Both the position numbers and the translations under genes were made by a program. Shown piece by piece: positions 41,773 to 50,532 of a stretch of DNA of 64,000 bases. The notes beneath the pieces were generated by a model. That model saw only the letters and a program-made list of their open reading frames with translations, made no database searches and had not been told where the DNA came from. This DNA is from an uncultured Oscillospiraceae bacterium (GTDB lineage: Bacteria > Bacillota > Clostridia > Oscillospirales > Ruminococcaceae). How positions within the stretch are numbered: the first letter of the stretch is position 1; each line of letters begins with the position of its first letter. The stretch lies in contig UQDG01000004.1 in assembly GCA_900539695.1 (NCBI GenBank), positions 62,001 to 126,000 of the forward strand, in the 5' to 3' direction.

Positions 41773-43172
41773 TTACCCCGCGCGGCCCGCTTGATGTCGT
41801 CGGCAATGTAGCCCTCAATGCCCGCGCCGGTGCTGTACCAACGCTTATTCCAGTCAAGGGCGATCCGTTCACCGTCACGGCCGACACGCTCACCATCCGG
41901 GCCGAGGCGGACAGAAAAGCACTCACGATACGGGAACCCATTCACCGGGCTGTCATAGCGTCCCGTATCATCCACCGCGATAATGAGCCGCCCGCCGTCG
42001 AACATTTTGCGCTCACGGATCGTCAGCCCTAGATCCTTGTGGCGGGCCGTCAGCTTCCAGTTGTCGAAGTCGGCCAGCTCTTGCCGGGCAAGTGCAAGCC
42101 ATTTCTCGGCGGCGTCATGCCGGACCTTTTCGGCGTTCTTTTTCTCTTTCTCCTCGGCTTTATATTTTTCAAGTGCTTTTTTATCAATATAGCGGCTGCG
42201 CGCAGTGCGGTACAGTCGGGACGAATAGATGCAGCTCTTGGCGATGACTTCATTCTGATCCGCCGGGTCCAACTGTTCAACGGTGAAAGATGTCCGGCCC
42301 GCCGGGGCAATGCGCAGGATAGCATTGGCGACATTATCAGTCATGTCCAGCGTCACGGGCTGCATTTTCTGGGCATCAAGTTTGCCCCCGTCTGCATAAT
42401 TCCACTCACAACTCTGGACGTAATCCAGCCCCCTCAGCTGATCGGCCACACCCTCATCCACAATGTACAGAATCGCGGCTTTCTGCGCATCGTTGCTTAC
42501 CTCCGGCAGGGGCGCATAGCTGTTTTTCGCGAATGTCACCTGCTGCACCTTGTACAGCTTGCTGCACTCATAAGCCCGCGTCATGGTAATTTCGCCGCGC
42601 TCCACCATGGCAATGACCTCCGGCACACACTTGCTGGCAATCGCATTCAAGCGCCCCAGCGTCCCGGTGCCGTCGCCGGTGATGCGGCTCATCTCATCAC
42701 GGACGCGGCCATCCAGACCGCCCGCGGCCTTTTTACGTTCAAGGGCCTGCTTAAGGGCAATATACTGCCGGAGGCGTTCGCCATCAGTCAGCTCGCGCGC
42801 CGTGGCGTTGGAGGTGATCAGCGCGATCAAGTCGTCATCCGCACCCTGGCTTTGGTGGATAACACAGGGCAAAACCTCAAACCCGGTCACGCCCTCAGCT
42901 GTCAAGGCACGGCAGGCAGTCCAGCGCCGGTGCCCGGCCAGCAGCATGTACTTGCCGCCCTGGGCGGGCAGGACTTCCAGCGGGCTGCGCAGGCCACGCT
43001 CGGCAATGTCGGCCTTCAGCATCGAAACGTCACCGATCTCGTAGATGCTATTTTCCGGGTTCGGTTCAATGTCTGCCGCCGGCAGCATGACGACCTGCAT
43101 TTTCTGCCCCGCCGGGGCGGCAGGTTTTGCACCGTTTCCGAGGATGTCGTTGATAGAAAATCCCTTGCTCAT
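41769..43172 (-). CDS. parB: ParB-family partition protein
   Basis: 467 residues, longer than typical ParB (about 300). N-terminal ParB/Srx fold: IEPNPENSIYEIGDVSMLKA, then LAGHRRWTACRAL (the CTP-binding GHRR box, about 80-90). A helical middle (MSRITGDGTGTLGRLNAIAS, EITMTRAYECSKL) supplies DNA binding. A charged coil (ALEKYKAEEKEKKNAEKVRH) and a C-terminal extra domain follow. It lies 3 bp after parA. Candidate target: the six palindromes GTGTCCANNNTGGACAC. Confidence 0.85.
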   Translation of the reverse strand: MSKGFSINDILGNGAKPAAPAGQKMQVVMLPAADIEPNPENSIYEIGDVSMLKADIAERGLRSPLEVLPAQGGKYMLLAGHRRWTACRALTAEGVTGFEVLPCVIHQSQGADDDLIALITSNATARELTDGERLRQYIALKQALERKKAAGGLDGRVRDEMSRITGDGTGTLGRLNAIASKCVPEVIAMVERGEITMTRAYECSKLYKVQQVTFAKNSYAPLPEVSNDAQKAAILYIVDEGVADQLRGLDYVQSCEWNYADGGKLDAQKMQPVTLDMTDNVANAILRIAPAGRTSFTVEQLDPADQNEVIAKSCIYSSRLYRTARSRYIDKKALEKYKAEEKEKKNAEKVRHDAAEKWLALARQELADFDNWKLTARHKDLGLTIRERKMFDGGRLIIAVDDTGRYDSPVNGFPYRECFSVRLGPDGERVGRDGERIALDWNKRWYSTGAGIEGYIADDIKRAARGK

Positions 43173-43175
43173 GGC

Positions 43176-43967
43176 TTAGCCCTCCTTTGTGTCCATTCTG
43201 GACACGATTTCCTCGACCTCATCGGCCAGGCATCCGTAATCCGTTGCTGCCGAACAATCCGGACGATACGCGCGCAGCGGCTTGTGGGCACTTTTGGCCT
43301 CGCTGACCTTGATCGTGTAGCGGATGACGGTGCCCAGCATTTCAACGCCCGCGTCGTTCAACTGGTGGACGACCTCTGCCGCATATCGGGTGCGGCGGTA
43401 TTTCGTCATCAGTGCGCCCATGATTTTGAGATGCGGGTTGTAGTACATCTGCACCCGCTCGATCTGATCAACGATCTCGCGCATGCCGTCACAGGCCCAC
43501 TCATCACAGTCGACCGGAATAATGACCCAGTCCGCAGCACACAGTGCGTTGATGCTGCCCATGTCCAGATCAGGCGGGCAGTCCATGATGCAGTAGTCAT
43601 ATAGCCCATCATTCACAGCAACTTCATCCAGCGCATCCCGCAGCCGGAACTGCTGCGGCTCGGTGGTGTCCATCAGAATGCCACGGTTTGCTTTCAGCAT
43701 CCGCATATCGCATGGCAGCAGATGCACCCCGATCACGCCGGTATCTTCGACAACGGCATCCCAAACCCGGCACTCGCCCATCATGACCTCTGCCACGCTG
43801 GGCCGGTCATAATCCAGCACACCGAAAAACTTGCTTGTGTTGCCCTGCTTGTCCAGGTCAACTACCAGCACGGACTTGCTCAGCGCGGCCAGCTCAGCGG
43901 CCAGGTTGCAGGTGGTGACGCTTTTCCCGACGCCGCCTTTTAAGTTAATAATTGCAATGCTTATCAT
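43176..43967 (-). CDS. parA: ParA/Soj-family ATPase
   Basis: 263 residues. Deviant Walker A KGGVGKSV (10-17), Walker A' VVDLDKQGNTS near 35-45, Walker B IMDCPPDLD. No N-terminal HTH, so type Ib/Soj-like. AGGAGG before the ATG. Its last codons contain one of the ParB-like palindromes (43189-43205), a likely autoregulation or centromere site. Confidence 0.92.
   Translation of the reverse strand: MISIAIINLKGGVGKSVTTCNLAAELAALSKSVLVVDLDKQGNTSKFFGVLDYDRPSVAEVMMGECRVWDAVVEDTGVIGVHLLPCDMRMLKANRGILMDTTEPQQFRLRDALDEVAVNDGLYDYCIMDCPPDLDMGSINALCAADWVIIPVDCDEWACDGMREIVDQIERVQMYYNPHLKIMGALMTKYRRTRYAAEVVHQLNDAGVEMLGTVIRYTIKVSEAKSAHKPLRAYRPDCSAATDYGCLADEVEEIVSRMDTKEG
43189..43205. promoter_or_regulatory. 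ParB-like site (end of parA)
   Basis: GTGTCCATTCTGGACAC inside the last parA codons, 17 bp from parB. Confidence 0.7.
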
Positions 43968-44000
43968 AGTGATCCTCCTATCCCGCCGGGGCGGGTTATT

Positions 44001-45332
44001 TTATTGGGGCCAGGGCATCTGCTCGCCCATCTCTTCAAAATCTTCTTTCGGGGCAGGCTGCCATTGATGGTATTGGGGCTGCCATCTCATAGATACAACG
44101 CCGGTCGGACCCTCGCGGTTTTTCGCGTACATGATAGCGGTGTCTTTGTACATATTTTCGCCGCGCAGTTCCTGGCTGTCCTCTGGACGTTTGTTCTCCA
44201 CAAAAATGGCGCTGTTGGCGTCCTGTTCGATCGTGCCGGATCCGCGCAGATCCTCCAGGTTGCAGAACCGGCCCTCGTTGCCTTTCACACCGGAGCGGTT
44301 GATCTGGCATAGCTCCACGATGACAATGCCCATCTTCATGGCAGCCACTTTCAGCCGCCGAGTGATCTCGCTGATGCGCTGATACTCGGTCTGCCGGGGG
44401 TCAGTAGGGCTTAGCAGACCGATGTGGTCAATAAAGGCAACATCCGGCTTGTATTGCATCAGTTTGGCTTCCAGGCCGTCGATTGTCAGGTTGCTGTCAG
44501 AATCAATCATCATGTTGTGGTGCTGCCGCAGCCGGGCCGCAGCATTGTCGATGATCTCCCATTCGTGCGGGTCCAGTGTTTTGTTGGTCAGTTTGCTGGA
44601 ATCAATCCGCGCCACTTTGGACAAGATGCGGTCCATCAAGGCTTCGGCGGCTTCTTCCAGGGTCAGGTAGTAGACCCTGTATTTTTTGGACAGCCGTGAT
44701 GCAAGGTTGAGCGAAAAATCCGTTTTACCGCAGCCGGGCCGCCCGGCTACAACGCACACGCGCTGGCGTCCAAAAACGCCGAAGCGGTCCAGCTCGGGCC
44801 AGCCCAGCTTTAGGCTGTCGTCTGGTTCTTTCAGCCGGGCCAGTGTAGCATCAAGCACCGCGTCGAAGTCCCGGGCCGTGCTGTCCGCCTGGGTGCTGCG
44901 GATGGCGTCCTGCATCGCCAGGGTGCGGCGCAGCTGGCGGCAGATACTGTCGCTGTCCATCGCATCCTTGGCCAGGCACTTCATCAGGTCGCCGGTCAAC
45001 AGCCGGTAGCGGTGATCTTCAAGAATCTGCGCCGCATAGCTGCCGATGTTGGAGACGCTGGGGCAGGTCTCGGCCATCTGCATTACGGCAACTTTCACAT
45101 CATCCGCCGGGTGCCCGTTGGCCGCTGTGTTGATGACCGTGATGACATCCACGGGGCTACCGCTGTAGATCAACTGCTGGATTGCGGTGAAAATGTCGTG
45201 ACAAACGCCGTCTTCAAACATGGCCGGGACCATCCTGGTGACGTAATCCCGCGCGCCGTCCGGATCCATCAGCGCCGCGCCCAAAAACGCGCGTTGAGTT
45301 GTCTGCTGGCGGGTCATGGTTGCTTGTTGCAT
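44001..45332 (-). CDS. DnaB-like replicative helicase
   Basis: 443 residues. N-terminal helical domain (QRAFLGAALMDPDGARDYVT) and RecA core with Walker A AGRPGCGKTDF (about 196), VAFIDHIGLLSPTDPRQTEYQ-type Walker B/H2 region, and a C-terminal IEQDANSAIFVE. It unwinds the phage origin. Follows the iteron-bearing initiator gene. Confidence 0.92.
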   Translation of the reverse strand: MQQATMTRQQTTQRAFLGAALMDPDGARDYVTRMVPAMFEDGVCHDIFTAIQQLIYSGSPVDVITVINTAANGHPADDVKVAVMQMAETCPSVSNIGSYAAQILEDHRYRLLTGDLMKCLAKDAMDSDSICRQLRRTLAMQDAIRSTQADSTARDFDAVLDATLARLKEPDDSLKLGWPELDRFGVFGRQRVCVVAGRPGCGKTDFSLNLASRLSKKYRVYYLTLEEAAEALMDRILSKVARIDSSKLTNKTLDPHEWEIIDNAAARLRQHHNMMIDSDSNLTIDGLEAKLMQYKPDVAFIDHIGLLSPTDPRQTEYQRISEITRRLKVAAMKMGIVIVELCQINRSGVKGNEGRFCNLEDLRGSGTIEQDANSAIFVENKRPEDSQELRGENMYKDTAIMYAKNREGPTGVVSMRWQPQYHQWQPAPKEDFEEMGEQMPWPQ

Positions 45333-45341
45333 CGTTCAGCC

Positions 45342-46145
45342 TCACAAAAATTCGGTGATGTCGGTATCCGGCCCGATTTCCCGCGGCCGGTCTGCCGTGT
45401 TGGCGGGGCGCTGGACCGGAGCCTTATCCACAAAATCATCTTTCAAGGGGAAAAGCCCCTCCCATCCGCGCAGGATGCTCTGCTCCAGAACAGCTACCAT
45501 GTAGCCGCTGCGGTCTCGGACATGGGCCTCATCGGCCAGCTGCTTGAGCTTGTTGCAGGCAAGCTTGGCGGCATTCATGGTCAGGGGATGCTTGCCAGCA
45601 GCCCGGGATTCTGCAAAAGCGATCAGGGCCTTGGTCAGCTGTTCATTGCCGGGGAAAGCATCCGCAAAAATGTCCGCAGCACTCTCGCGCGCCCGTATAT
45701 TGTTATTACTTGTATTGTTATTCTTGTATTGTTCTCCCCGACATTTTTGTCGGGGAGTAGGCGACATTTTTGTCGGGGTGGGTACGACATTTTTGTCGCC
45801 TGCCGACACGGTGTGTCGCTCGCCGACATTTTTGTCGGGGCGGTTTTCTGCACACACATCCGGCACACTGCCAGACAGGGGAGAAATGCGGCGCTGGTTT
45901 GTGGTGCCCTCTCTGGTGTAGGTCACGGCCACATAGCCAAGTTCTTGCAGGTGTTTGACCCAGCGCTGCACTGTGCGGTCGGTCGTATCGTACAGCTGGC
46001 AAAAGTAACTGTTCCCGGCATAACAGTAGCCGCTTTGGTCGGACAAAGCCGTAATTTCGGCATAAAAAATCTTTTCAGCCGCTTTCAGCCGGTTATCGTA
46101 CCGCACAGATGCGGGCAGAATAGCATAAAATCCGGGGTTTTCCAT
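45342..46145 (-). CDS. Replication initiator with N-terminal HTH
   Basis: 267 residues from the ATG at 46145 (AGGAG upstream). The winged-HTH (about 25-85; KIFYAEITALSDQSGYCYA, RTVQRWVKHLQELGYVAV) is like phage RepO/helix_turn_helix_36 initiators. The linker (about 100-145) is encoded by the iteron DNA. The C-terminal part (AAKLACNKLKQLADEAHVRD) probably recruits the helicase. Layout resembles lambda O. Confidence 0.8.
   Translation of the reverse strand: MENPGFYAILPASVRYDNRLKAAEKIFYAEITALSDQSGYCYAGNSYFCQLYDTTDRTVQRWVKHLQELGYVAVTYTREGTTNQRRISPLSGSVPDVCAENRPDKNVGERHTVSAGDKNVVPTPTKMSPTPRQKCRGEQYKNNNTSNNNIRARESAADIFADAFPGNEQLTKALIAFAESRAAGKHPLTMNAAKLACNKLKQLADEAHVRDRSGYMVAVLEQSILRGWEGLFPLKDDFVDKAPVQRPANTADRPREIGPDTDITEFL
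45739..45837. repeat. Iterons: likely replication origin
   Basis: Five palindromes: CGACATTTTTGTCG at 45739, 45762, 45785 and 45824, and a variant (CGACACGGTGTGTCG) at 45804. The first three are spaced 23 bp, which is not a codon multiple, so selection acts on DNA. They lie inside the initiator gene. Confidence 0.8.
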
Positions 46146-46239
46146 TAGCACGCTCCTAAAAATGGCCGACCTTAATACAGGGGTGCGCCGCGCTCTTTTT
46201 TAGCGCATCCCTGCAAGGTCTTTTTTCAACTTTTAATGG

Positions 46240-46689
46240 TTAAAACGGCAGGTCGCCCTCATCCTCGATCAGCGCAAAGTCGTCGCCGGGTCCCTGGTTA
46301 TAGGCCGGTGCCGGTGCGCCGACGTTAGGCTGACCCGCCGGGGCGGTGGAGGTCTGGCCGGGGTTGTCGGCCTTGCTGCCACAGAAATTGATATTGTTGG
46401 CAACTACCTCCAGCACCGTGCGGTTTGTGCCGTCTTTGGCCTGGTAGGTGCGGCTCTGGATCCGCCCGTCTACCGTAACCATCTGGCCCTTAGTGAGCCA
46501 CTTATAGGCAAAATCGGCGCGCTGCTCCCATGCGATGACGGGCACCCAGTCTGTCAGGCTCCTGCCGCTGGCATCCTTACGCCCGCGGTCACAGGCCAGC
46601 GTAAAGGTGGCCACGCTCTTGCCGGTGGCCGTCTGGCGCAGCTCCGGGTCACGGGCCAGGCGGCCCTGCAATGCAACAACGTTCAGCAT
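46240..46689 (-). CDS. ssb: Single-stranded DNA-binding protein
   Basis: 149 residues. OB fold: MLNVVALQGRLARDPELRQT, DWVPVIAWEQRADFAYKWLT, KGQMVTVDGRIQSRTYQAKD; acidic tip DEGDLPF for partner binding. Start overlaps the previous stop (TAATG). Confidence 0.95.
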   Translation of the reverse strand: MLNVVALQGRLARDPELRQTATGKSVATFTLACDRGRKDASGRSLTDWVPVIAWEQRADFAYKWLTKGQMVTVDGRIQSRTYQAKDGTNRTVLEVVANNINFCGSKADNPGQTSTAPAGQPNVGAPAPAYNQGPGDDFALIEDEGDLPF

Positions 46690-47441
46690 TAGATCATCAC
46701 CACCACATTACCGCTCTCTACCAGATCGGCCAGCTGCTCACCCAGATAGGCAGCAATGTTGCGCTTGGCTTCCAGCTTCCAGGCACCGCCGTCCGCCTCG
46801 TACAGCGCCGGGCGGCCCTCTTTGTCGAGGCGCAGCAGGAAGTCGCTGGCGGGTTGCTCCACCTCCAGGAACGTGCGGTAGGGCTGCAGGCGGACAATCG
46901 GCTGCACGGTCTGCTGCTCTTTCAGCACCGCGCCAGTGCGGACGCTGACCTCCTGGCTGATTCCGTTGTCCACACTGGACACGCCCTGGTTGACATCAAT
47001 GCGGCTCAACAGGCTCAACAGATAGTCGCGGTCAGGGGTGACGGCGTACAGGCTTTGCAGTTCGACAACAGCCCGCTCCTGGCTGATACTCTGGTTGATA
47101 GAAATGCTCGGCACATCGGTCACAGCTTCATAGAGCGGCAGACGGCTGTACTCCGCATAATCCCGGTGCGTGTATGTAGTGTCCACCATGACCCGCCGGG
47201 CGCTGTCCACGCGCACATACAGCTTAGGCGAGTGTTTGATACCCTCGGTGCGGATCAACTTGACCAGCGCCTCCAGCGTGTCCACCGAGTACCGCTCCGG
47301 TGATTCGACATTCGGCTTGACCTCACGCAAAGTAGCGGAGCAGAACTGATGCCCACCGTGCGTCTCCAAAGTAAAGGGCTTTGCTAACTCCACAACGCGG
47401 TCAATGGCATCCTTTAAAAAACTAACTTCCATGTCGTTCAT
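46689..47441 (-). CDS. Phage early protein of unknown function
   Basis: 250 residues, not recognised. The order helical N-terminus (SFLKDAIDRVVELAKPFTLE), a mid part with RIDVNQGVSSVDNGISQEVS, and a C-terminal VRLQPYRTFLEVEQPASDFL is similar to DUF2303-like phage proteins, but that is weak. A ParB-like palindrome (46966-46982) is inside the gene. Confidence 0.65.
   Translation of the reverse strand: MNDMEVSFLKDAIDRVVELAKPFTLETHGGHQFCSATLREVKPNVESPERYSVDTLEALVKLIRTEGIKHSPKLYVRVDSARRVMVDTTYTHRDYAEYSRLPLYEAVTDVPSISINQSISQERAVVELQSLYAVTPDRDYLLSLLSRIDVNQGVSSVDNGISQEVSVRTGAVLKEQQTVQPIVRLQPYRTFLEVEQPASDFLLRLDKEGRPALYEADGGAWKLEAKRNIAAYLGEQLADLVESGNVVVMI
46966..46982. promoter_or_regulatory. ParB-like site (in early gene)
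   Basis: TTGTCCACACTGGACAC, one mismatch to the shared arms, within coding sequence. Confidence 0.65.
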
Positions 47442-47449
47442 CCTTTCTA

Positions 47450-47824
47450 TCAGTACCCGGCACGGCCCACGCGGGCCATGGCGGGCATCGGTGTCTCATC
47501 GCCGTCCATGTCCACCTGTCCGGGGACCTGGGGCGTCATTTCGGCCAGCAGCAGGCTGCCATCGCGGCCCTTGGTGATGCACAGACTTGTGCGCACCGGC
47601 TGGATCGGGGCCAGCGCGGTCTTGGCCTGGGCATCCATGCCGATCTGCTGCCGGTAGTCGTCCGGGGCAAACGTCAGCGTGATGGTGATCTTGCGCTTGG
47701 CCGTGGCGCTGGTGTTGGGGTCCATAATGTTCGCAACGACCCGCTCCACCTCGTAGTCGGTGATTTCGGCAATCGCGCCCATCGCCATGTCCAGCACGCT
47801 CTTTTTGTTCACGATCTGGGGCAT
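47450..47824 (-). CDS. Phage early protein of unknown function
   Basis: 124 residues from the ATG at 47824; AGGAGG lies 9 nt upstream. SVLDMAMGAIAEITDYEVER, then KRKITITLTFAPDDYRQQI and a C-terminal tail rich in Pro/Met/Asp. This is a conserved small protein in gut siphophage replication clusters; function unknown. Confidence 0.65.
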   Translation of the reverse strand: MPQIVNKKSVLDMAMGAIAEITDYEVERVVANIMDPNTSATAKRKITITLTFAPDDYRQQIGMDAQAKTALAPIQPVRTSLCITKGRDGSLLLAEMTPQVPGQVDMDGDETPMPAMARVGRAGY

Positions 47825-47837
47825 TGTTTTCATCCTC

Positions 47838-48134
47838 CTAAATTTCTTCTCCGAAAACCTTGGCAAAGCTGCCGGGGCCGTGGAGATTATCAAAAGCAAA
47901 TTGTGCCGCCCGTTCCAACACCCGCCGGGAACAAGGATTATAATGCACACCCAGGGGCGGCTCATTGTGGTGGTTGTGGCACAGCCAGACCTTGAGGCCG
48001 TACTGCTCGGACAGCTCGCGCCGCCCGCGTCCAAACAGGATGTGATGCTCTTCCAGGCCGCGCGTGGTGCGTAGGTTGTACATCCGGCGGCACAGGTAGC
48101 ACTCCTTATCGTTTTGCAGTATGCTTTTTGCCAT
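47838..48134 (-). CDS. HNH-like/NinG-type nuclease-like protein
   Basis: 98 residues from ATG 48134 (GGAGG upstream). CYLC zinc knuckle, GLEEHHILFGRGRRE with HH, and WLCHNHHNEPPLGVHYN. The ordered Cys and His resemble an HNH fold used in phage recombination. Confidence 0.75.
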   Translation of the reverse strand: MAKSILQNDKECYLCRRMYNLRTTRGLEEHHILFGRGRRELSEQYGLKVWLCHNHHNEPPLGVHYNPCSRRVLERAAQFAFDNLHGPGSFAKVFGEEI

Positions 48135-48315
48135 GGCGCTCCTCCAGCCCATTCAAGGCATCCACTGCCCGGCGCAGATCACCGGCGGGCAGCTCTACGG
48201 TCGTCCATCGGTAGCCGCAGGCCAGGCAGTCACGGCGGCGGTAGATCCGCCGGGGTCCCTTGGCGCGGGTGTCGATAACATGCACCTGGCTGCTGCCGCA
48301 TTTAATACAGTTCAT
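48106..48315 (-). CDS. Small zinc-ribbon protein (NrdR-ribbon-like)
   Basis: 69 residues from ATG 48315 (GGAGG). CIKCGSS and CLACGYRW form a zinc ribbon with RRRDC between, as in the N-terminus of NrdR. Probably DNA or RNA binding; function unknown. Confidence 0.75.
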   Translation of the reverse strand: MNCIKCGSSQVHVIDTRAKGPRRIYRRRDCLACGYRWTTVELPAGDLRRAVDALNGLEERHGKKHTAKR

Positions 48316-48880
48316 CGGTGCGCCTCCAGTCCCGGTACTGCTCGGTGGTTTCGGCATCGTCCACGCCAGCTTCGGCCAGCCGGTCAAAGATGCGGTCAAT
48401 GAAGTCGTGCATCTGCTGACGGTCAAAATTACTGCTGCCCAGCCCGATGCGGACCATGCAGTAGCCGTTGTCCAGCTGTTCCACCTTTTGCACAACGCGG
48501 TAGGCATTGCGTAGGGCGGGCAGAGCCTTGACCGGCACGCGCCAGGTCTCTACCTCTGCGCCGAACTCGGTCAGCAGGTCAAGGTAGCACTGTTCGGCAG
48601 TCACCCCGCCGGGCGTGTCGCCGCTCAATGCCAGCGCCAGCCGGTTCAACAGCGCCCACATCAGGCGGTTCTGGTCCAGCGTGCGCTTGTTTTTCACCGG
48701 GCGGATATCCACCTCAACGCACAAAGGCTGGCCCCGCGCACGGCGTTCCAGCTCGGCGTGCAGCCGTTGTGCTTCCAGCAGATAGGCGTTGTCTACCGTC
48801 AGGTTTTCCAGCCCACCGCCGCCGGGCGACTTGTCCGGCATGTACCACGCAACAAGGTGGGCAATCAGCTTGCCTGCCAT
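48302..48880 (-). CDS. NinB-like recombination protein
   Basis: 192 residues from ATG 48880 (GGGAG upstream). The KNKRTLDQNRLMWALLNRLA motif is that of NinB-type ssDNA-binding recombination proteins. Located among annealing and nuclease genes. Confidence 0.7.
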   Translation of the reverse strand: MAGKLIAHLVAWYMPDKSPGGGGLENLTVDNAYLLEAQRLHAELERRARGQPLCVEVDIRPVKNKRTLDQNRLMWALLNRLALALSGDTPGGVTAEQCYLDLLTEFGAEVETWRVPVKALPALRNAYRVVQKVEQLDNGYCMVRIGLGSSNFDRQQMHDFIDRIFDRLAEAGVDDAETTEQYRDWRRTDELY

Positions 48881-49422
48881 GTGATCACGCTCCCATCGCG
48901 CTTGCACACCCGCAGGCTGGCGACACTGCCGTCATCGTTGTAGGTGATGTCGTCCAGCGTGAGGGTGTCGTCCATGACGTACCGCTCAATGATGTTGGTG
49001 CCGGGCTTGCCCTGGGGGACGATGTGCACCTTGCTGGACGGGATGCGCAGCGGCGGCAGGTCGAACACCCCGGCACCGATGCCCCAGGCAGCCGCAGCGG
49101 CCAGGAAGCTGCCGTCCGATTCGTTTGTGGCGCTGTCACTATGTACGCGGTAGGCGGCAGGACAGGGGGCATCGCGGGTGGCATCATCCAGCGCAATGGC
49201 ACAGTACATATACCGCCCGCAGGTGTAATGCCGGACGCTGTAAGTATCACAGGGCACCAGGCTGACAAGGTCGTTCATGTGGTTGCGCACCGCGCTGACA
49301 TCCGGCCACAGCTTGATCGTCACGCCGTTTTCATCGGTCTTCTGGACATTGACCACGATCTCACCGGCGGCCATGTCGCGGGGGTTAGGGACTGGCTTTT
49401 TGATTTCAACATTCTGTTCCAT
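48865..49422 (-). CDS. Probable Rad52/Sak-like ssDNA-annealing protein
   Basis: 185 residues from ATG 49422 (GGAGG upstream). A central part (AAAAAWGIGAGVFDLPPLRI) is similar to the K-WG(I/V)GRYLY-DLP core of Rad52-like annealases, and the preceding TNESDGSFL matches the usual acidic region. Family assignment is modest. Overlaps the genes on both sides. Confidence 0.5.
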   Translation of the reverse strand: MEQNVEIKKPVPNPRDMAAGEIVVNVQKTDENGVTIKLWPDVSAVRNHMNDLVSLVPCDTYSVRHYTCGRYMYCAIALDDATRDAPCPAAYRVHSDSATNESDGSFLAAAAAWGIGAGVFDLPPLRIPSSKVHIVPQGKPGTNIIERYVMDDTLTLDDITYNDDGSVASLRVCKRDGSVITWQAS

Positions 49423-50116
49423 GGGGGTCCTCCATATTCGGGCCGACATAACTGCCGGTCTCATTGTAGTTGCTGGGGTTCGAGTAGGGCGTACCCCAGC
49501 CGCACATTGCGCCGTTGTACATGGCGGCGGCCTGGGCGCGGGTAACACCGGCAGCGGCGTTCAGCTCATCTGCACAGGTCTGGTTGCTTAGGCCAAACAG
49601 GGCGCGCTCCCCGCGCACGATGCGCACGATGCCGCCGGTGTAGGGGCTGCGGGCATAGGCGTAGGCGGGCAGGCCTGTTGCATCAATGTTCAATTCCATA
49701 GCTTTCTCCTTTATGGGTGTATTGGGCCGCTTGGGCGGCATACCGGCGGCAAGCGCCGGGTGTTTCTTTTTCCAACTGCAAACCCTGTGCCGGATGGCCT
49801 CGCGCGTTATCGGCTGGGTGTAGCCCATCAGGCTGCACACGGTGCTTAGGCGTTCCCCGCCGTAGTAGCGCAGGACACTCTCCAGCATCACGTCTGGCGG
49901 CACAGGGCGATAGATGCGCTCGACCTGTGGGCCAACGGGGTGCTTGCTTTGGGGATGGGCGGCGCGGAAAGCGGCCATGCTTGTATAGCCCAGGTGCGTC
50001 AGCAGTTCATCATCGGTCAGGCATAGGCATTCGGCACAGATTCTCAGCTGACGGCGAGCGTTAGCGCAGTCCCGCAGCCGCACCTGCACCCAGGCAAGGT
50101 CTTCACTGGAGATCAT
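49406..50116 (-). CDS. HTH-like early protein with separable C-terminal domain
   Basis: 236 residues. The first 135 have helical, HTH-like segments (LLTHLGYTSMAAFRAAHPQS, CSLMGYTQPITREAIRHRV). The last 97 (ATGLPAYAYARSPYTGGIVR to the end) equal a stand-alone small phage protein family. An in-frame ATG at 49699 has its own AAAGGAG, so a second, shorter product is likely. Functions unknown. Confidence 0.65.
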   Translation of the reverse strand: MISSEDLAWVQVRLRDCANARRQLRICAECLCLTDDELLTHLGYTSMAAFRAAHPQSKHPVGPQVERIYRPVPPDVMLESVLRYYGGERLSTVCSLMGYTQPITREAIRHRVCSWKKKHPALAAGMPPKRPNTPIKEKAMELNIDATGLPAYAYARSPYTGGIVRIVRGERALFGLSNQTCADELNAAAGVTRAQAAAMYNGAMCGWGTPYSNPSNYNETGSYVGPNMEDPHGTEC

Positions 50117-50397
50117 TGGGCTTTCCCTCCCTGGGTTTTCAGTGTGTCGCAGCCGGTCTGTTCGTCCAGCCAGCGCTGGGCACCGGCCCGGAAGATCAGC
50201 AGCCGCCGCTGCTTGTGCTTGGCATCCGGCGCCAAGCCGTAAGCAAAGGGAAACTTCCCCTGCACGATCATTTCGGACAGGGTCTCCGGCCCGATGTTGA
50301 TGAAGTTCGCCCGGAAATAATCGTACAGCTCAAGGATGGTCATGGTCGGATACAGCGAGCGGTTGTCCACCCATTCCTCCTGCTTGTTGTCGGTCAT
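50113..50397 (-). CDS. Small DNA-binding/excisionase-like protein
   Basis: 94 residues with TMTILELYDYFRANFINIGP, ETLSEMIVQGKFPFAYGLA and RLLIFRAGAQRWLDEQTG, as in MerR-type excisionase-like winged HTH. Could act as Xis. Its leader is a 21-bp duplicate of that before the tiny peptide gene. Confidence 0.65.
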   Translation of the reverse strand: MTDNKQEEWVDNRSLYPTMTILELYDYFRANFINIGPETLSEMIVQGKFPFAYGLAPDAKHKQRRLLIFRAGAQRWLDEQTGCDTLKTQGGKAQ

Positions 50398-50430
50398 GCT
50401 TGGTCACCTCTTCTCTCTCCTGCCCGGCCA

Positions 50431-50439
50431 TGCTATAAT
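50431..50439 (+). promoter_or_regulatory. Extended -10 promoter on plus strand
   Basis: TGCTATAAT (TG-N-TATAAT), 21 bp before ATG 50461; directs RNA into the end of the tiny toxin-like gene on the other strand. Confidence 0.55.
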
Positions 50440-50460
50440 GGCGGCAGGGAGGAATAAAAA

Positions 50461-50532
50461 TGGAAAAATTACTTATCTGGTTTTGTAACCGTTCAAACAT
50501 TACGTTCGTCTCTACCTATCAAGGAAGATAGT
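50461..50532 (+). CDS. Possible 23-residue peptide on the antisense RNA
   Basis: ATG 50461 follows GGGAGG by 7 nt and encodes MEKLLIWFCNRSNITFVSTY plus QGR. It overlaps the 3' end of the minus-strand toxin-like gene by 21 bp. Either a true small peptide or a fortuitous ORF on an antisense RNA. Confidence 0.4.

Noticed and set aside
45739..45837. CRISPR array
   Set aside because: Repeats are 14-bp palindromes with 5-9 bp gaps inside a coding gene; no spacers of CRISPR length and no cas genes.
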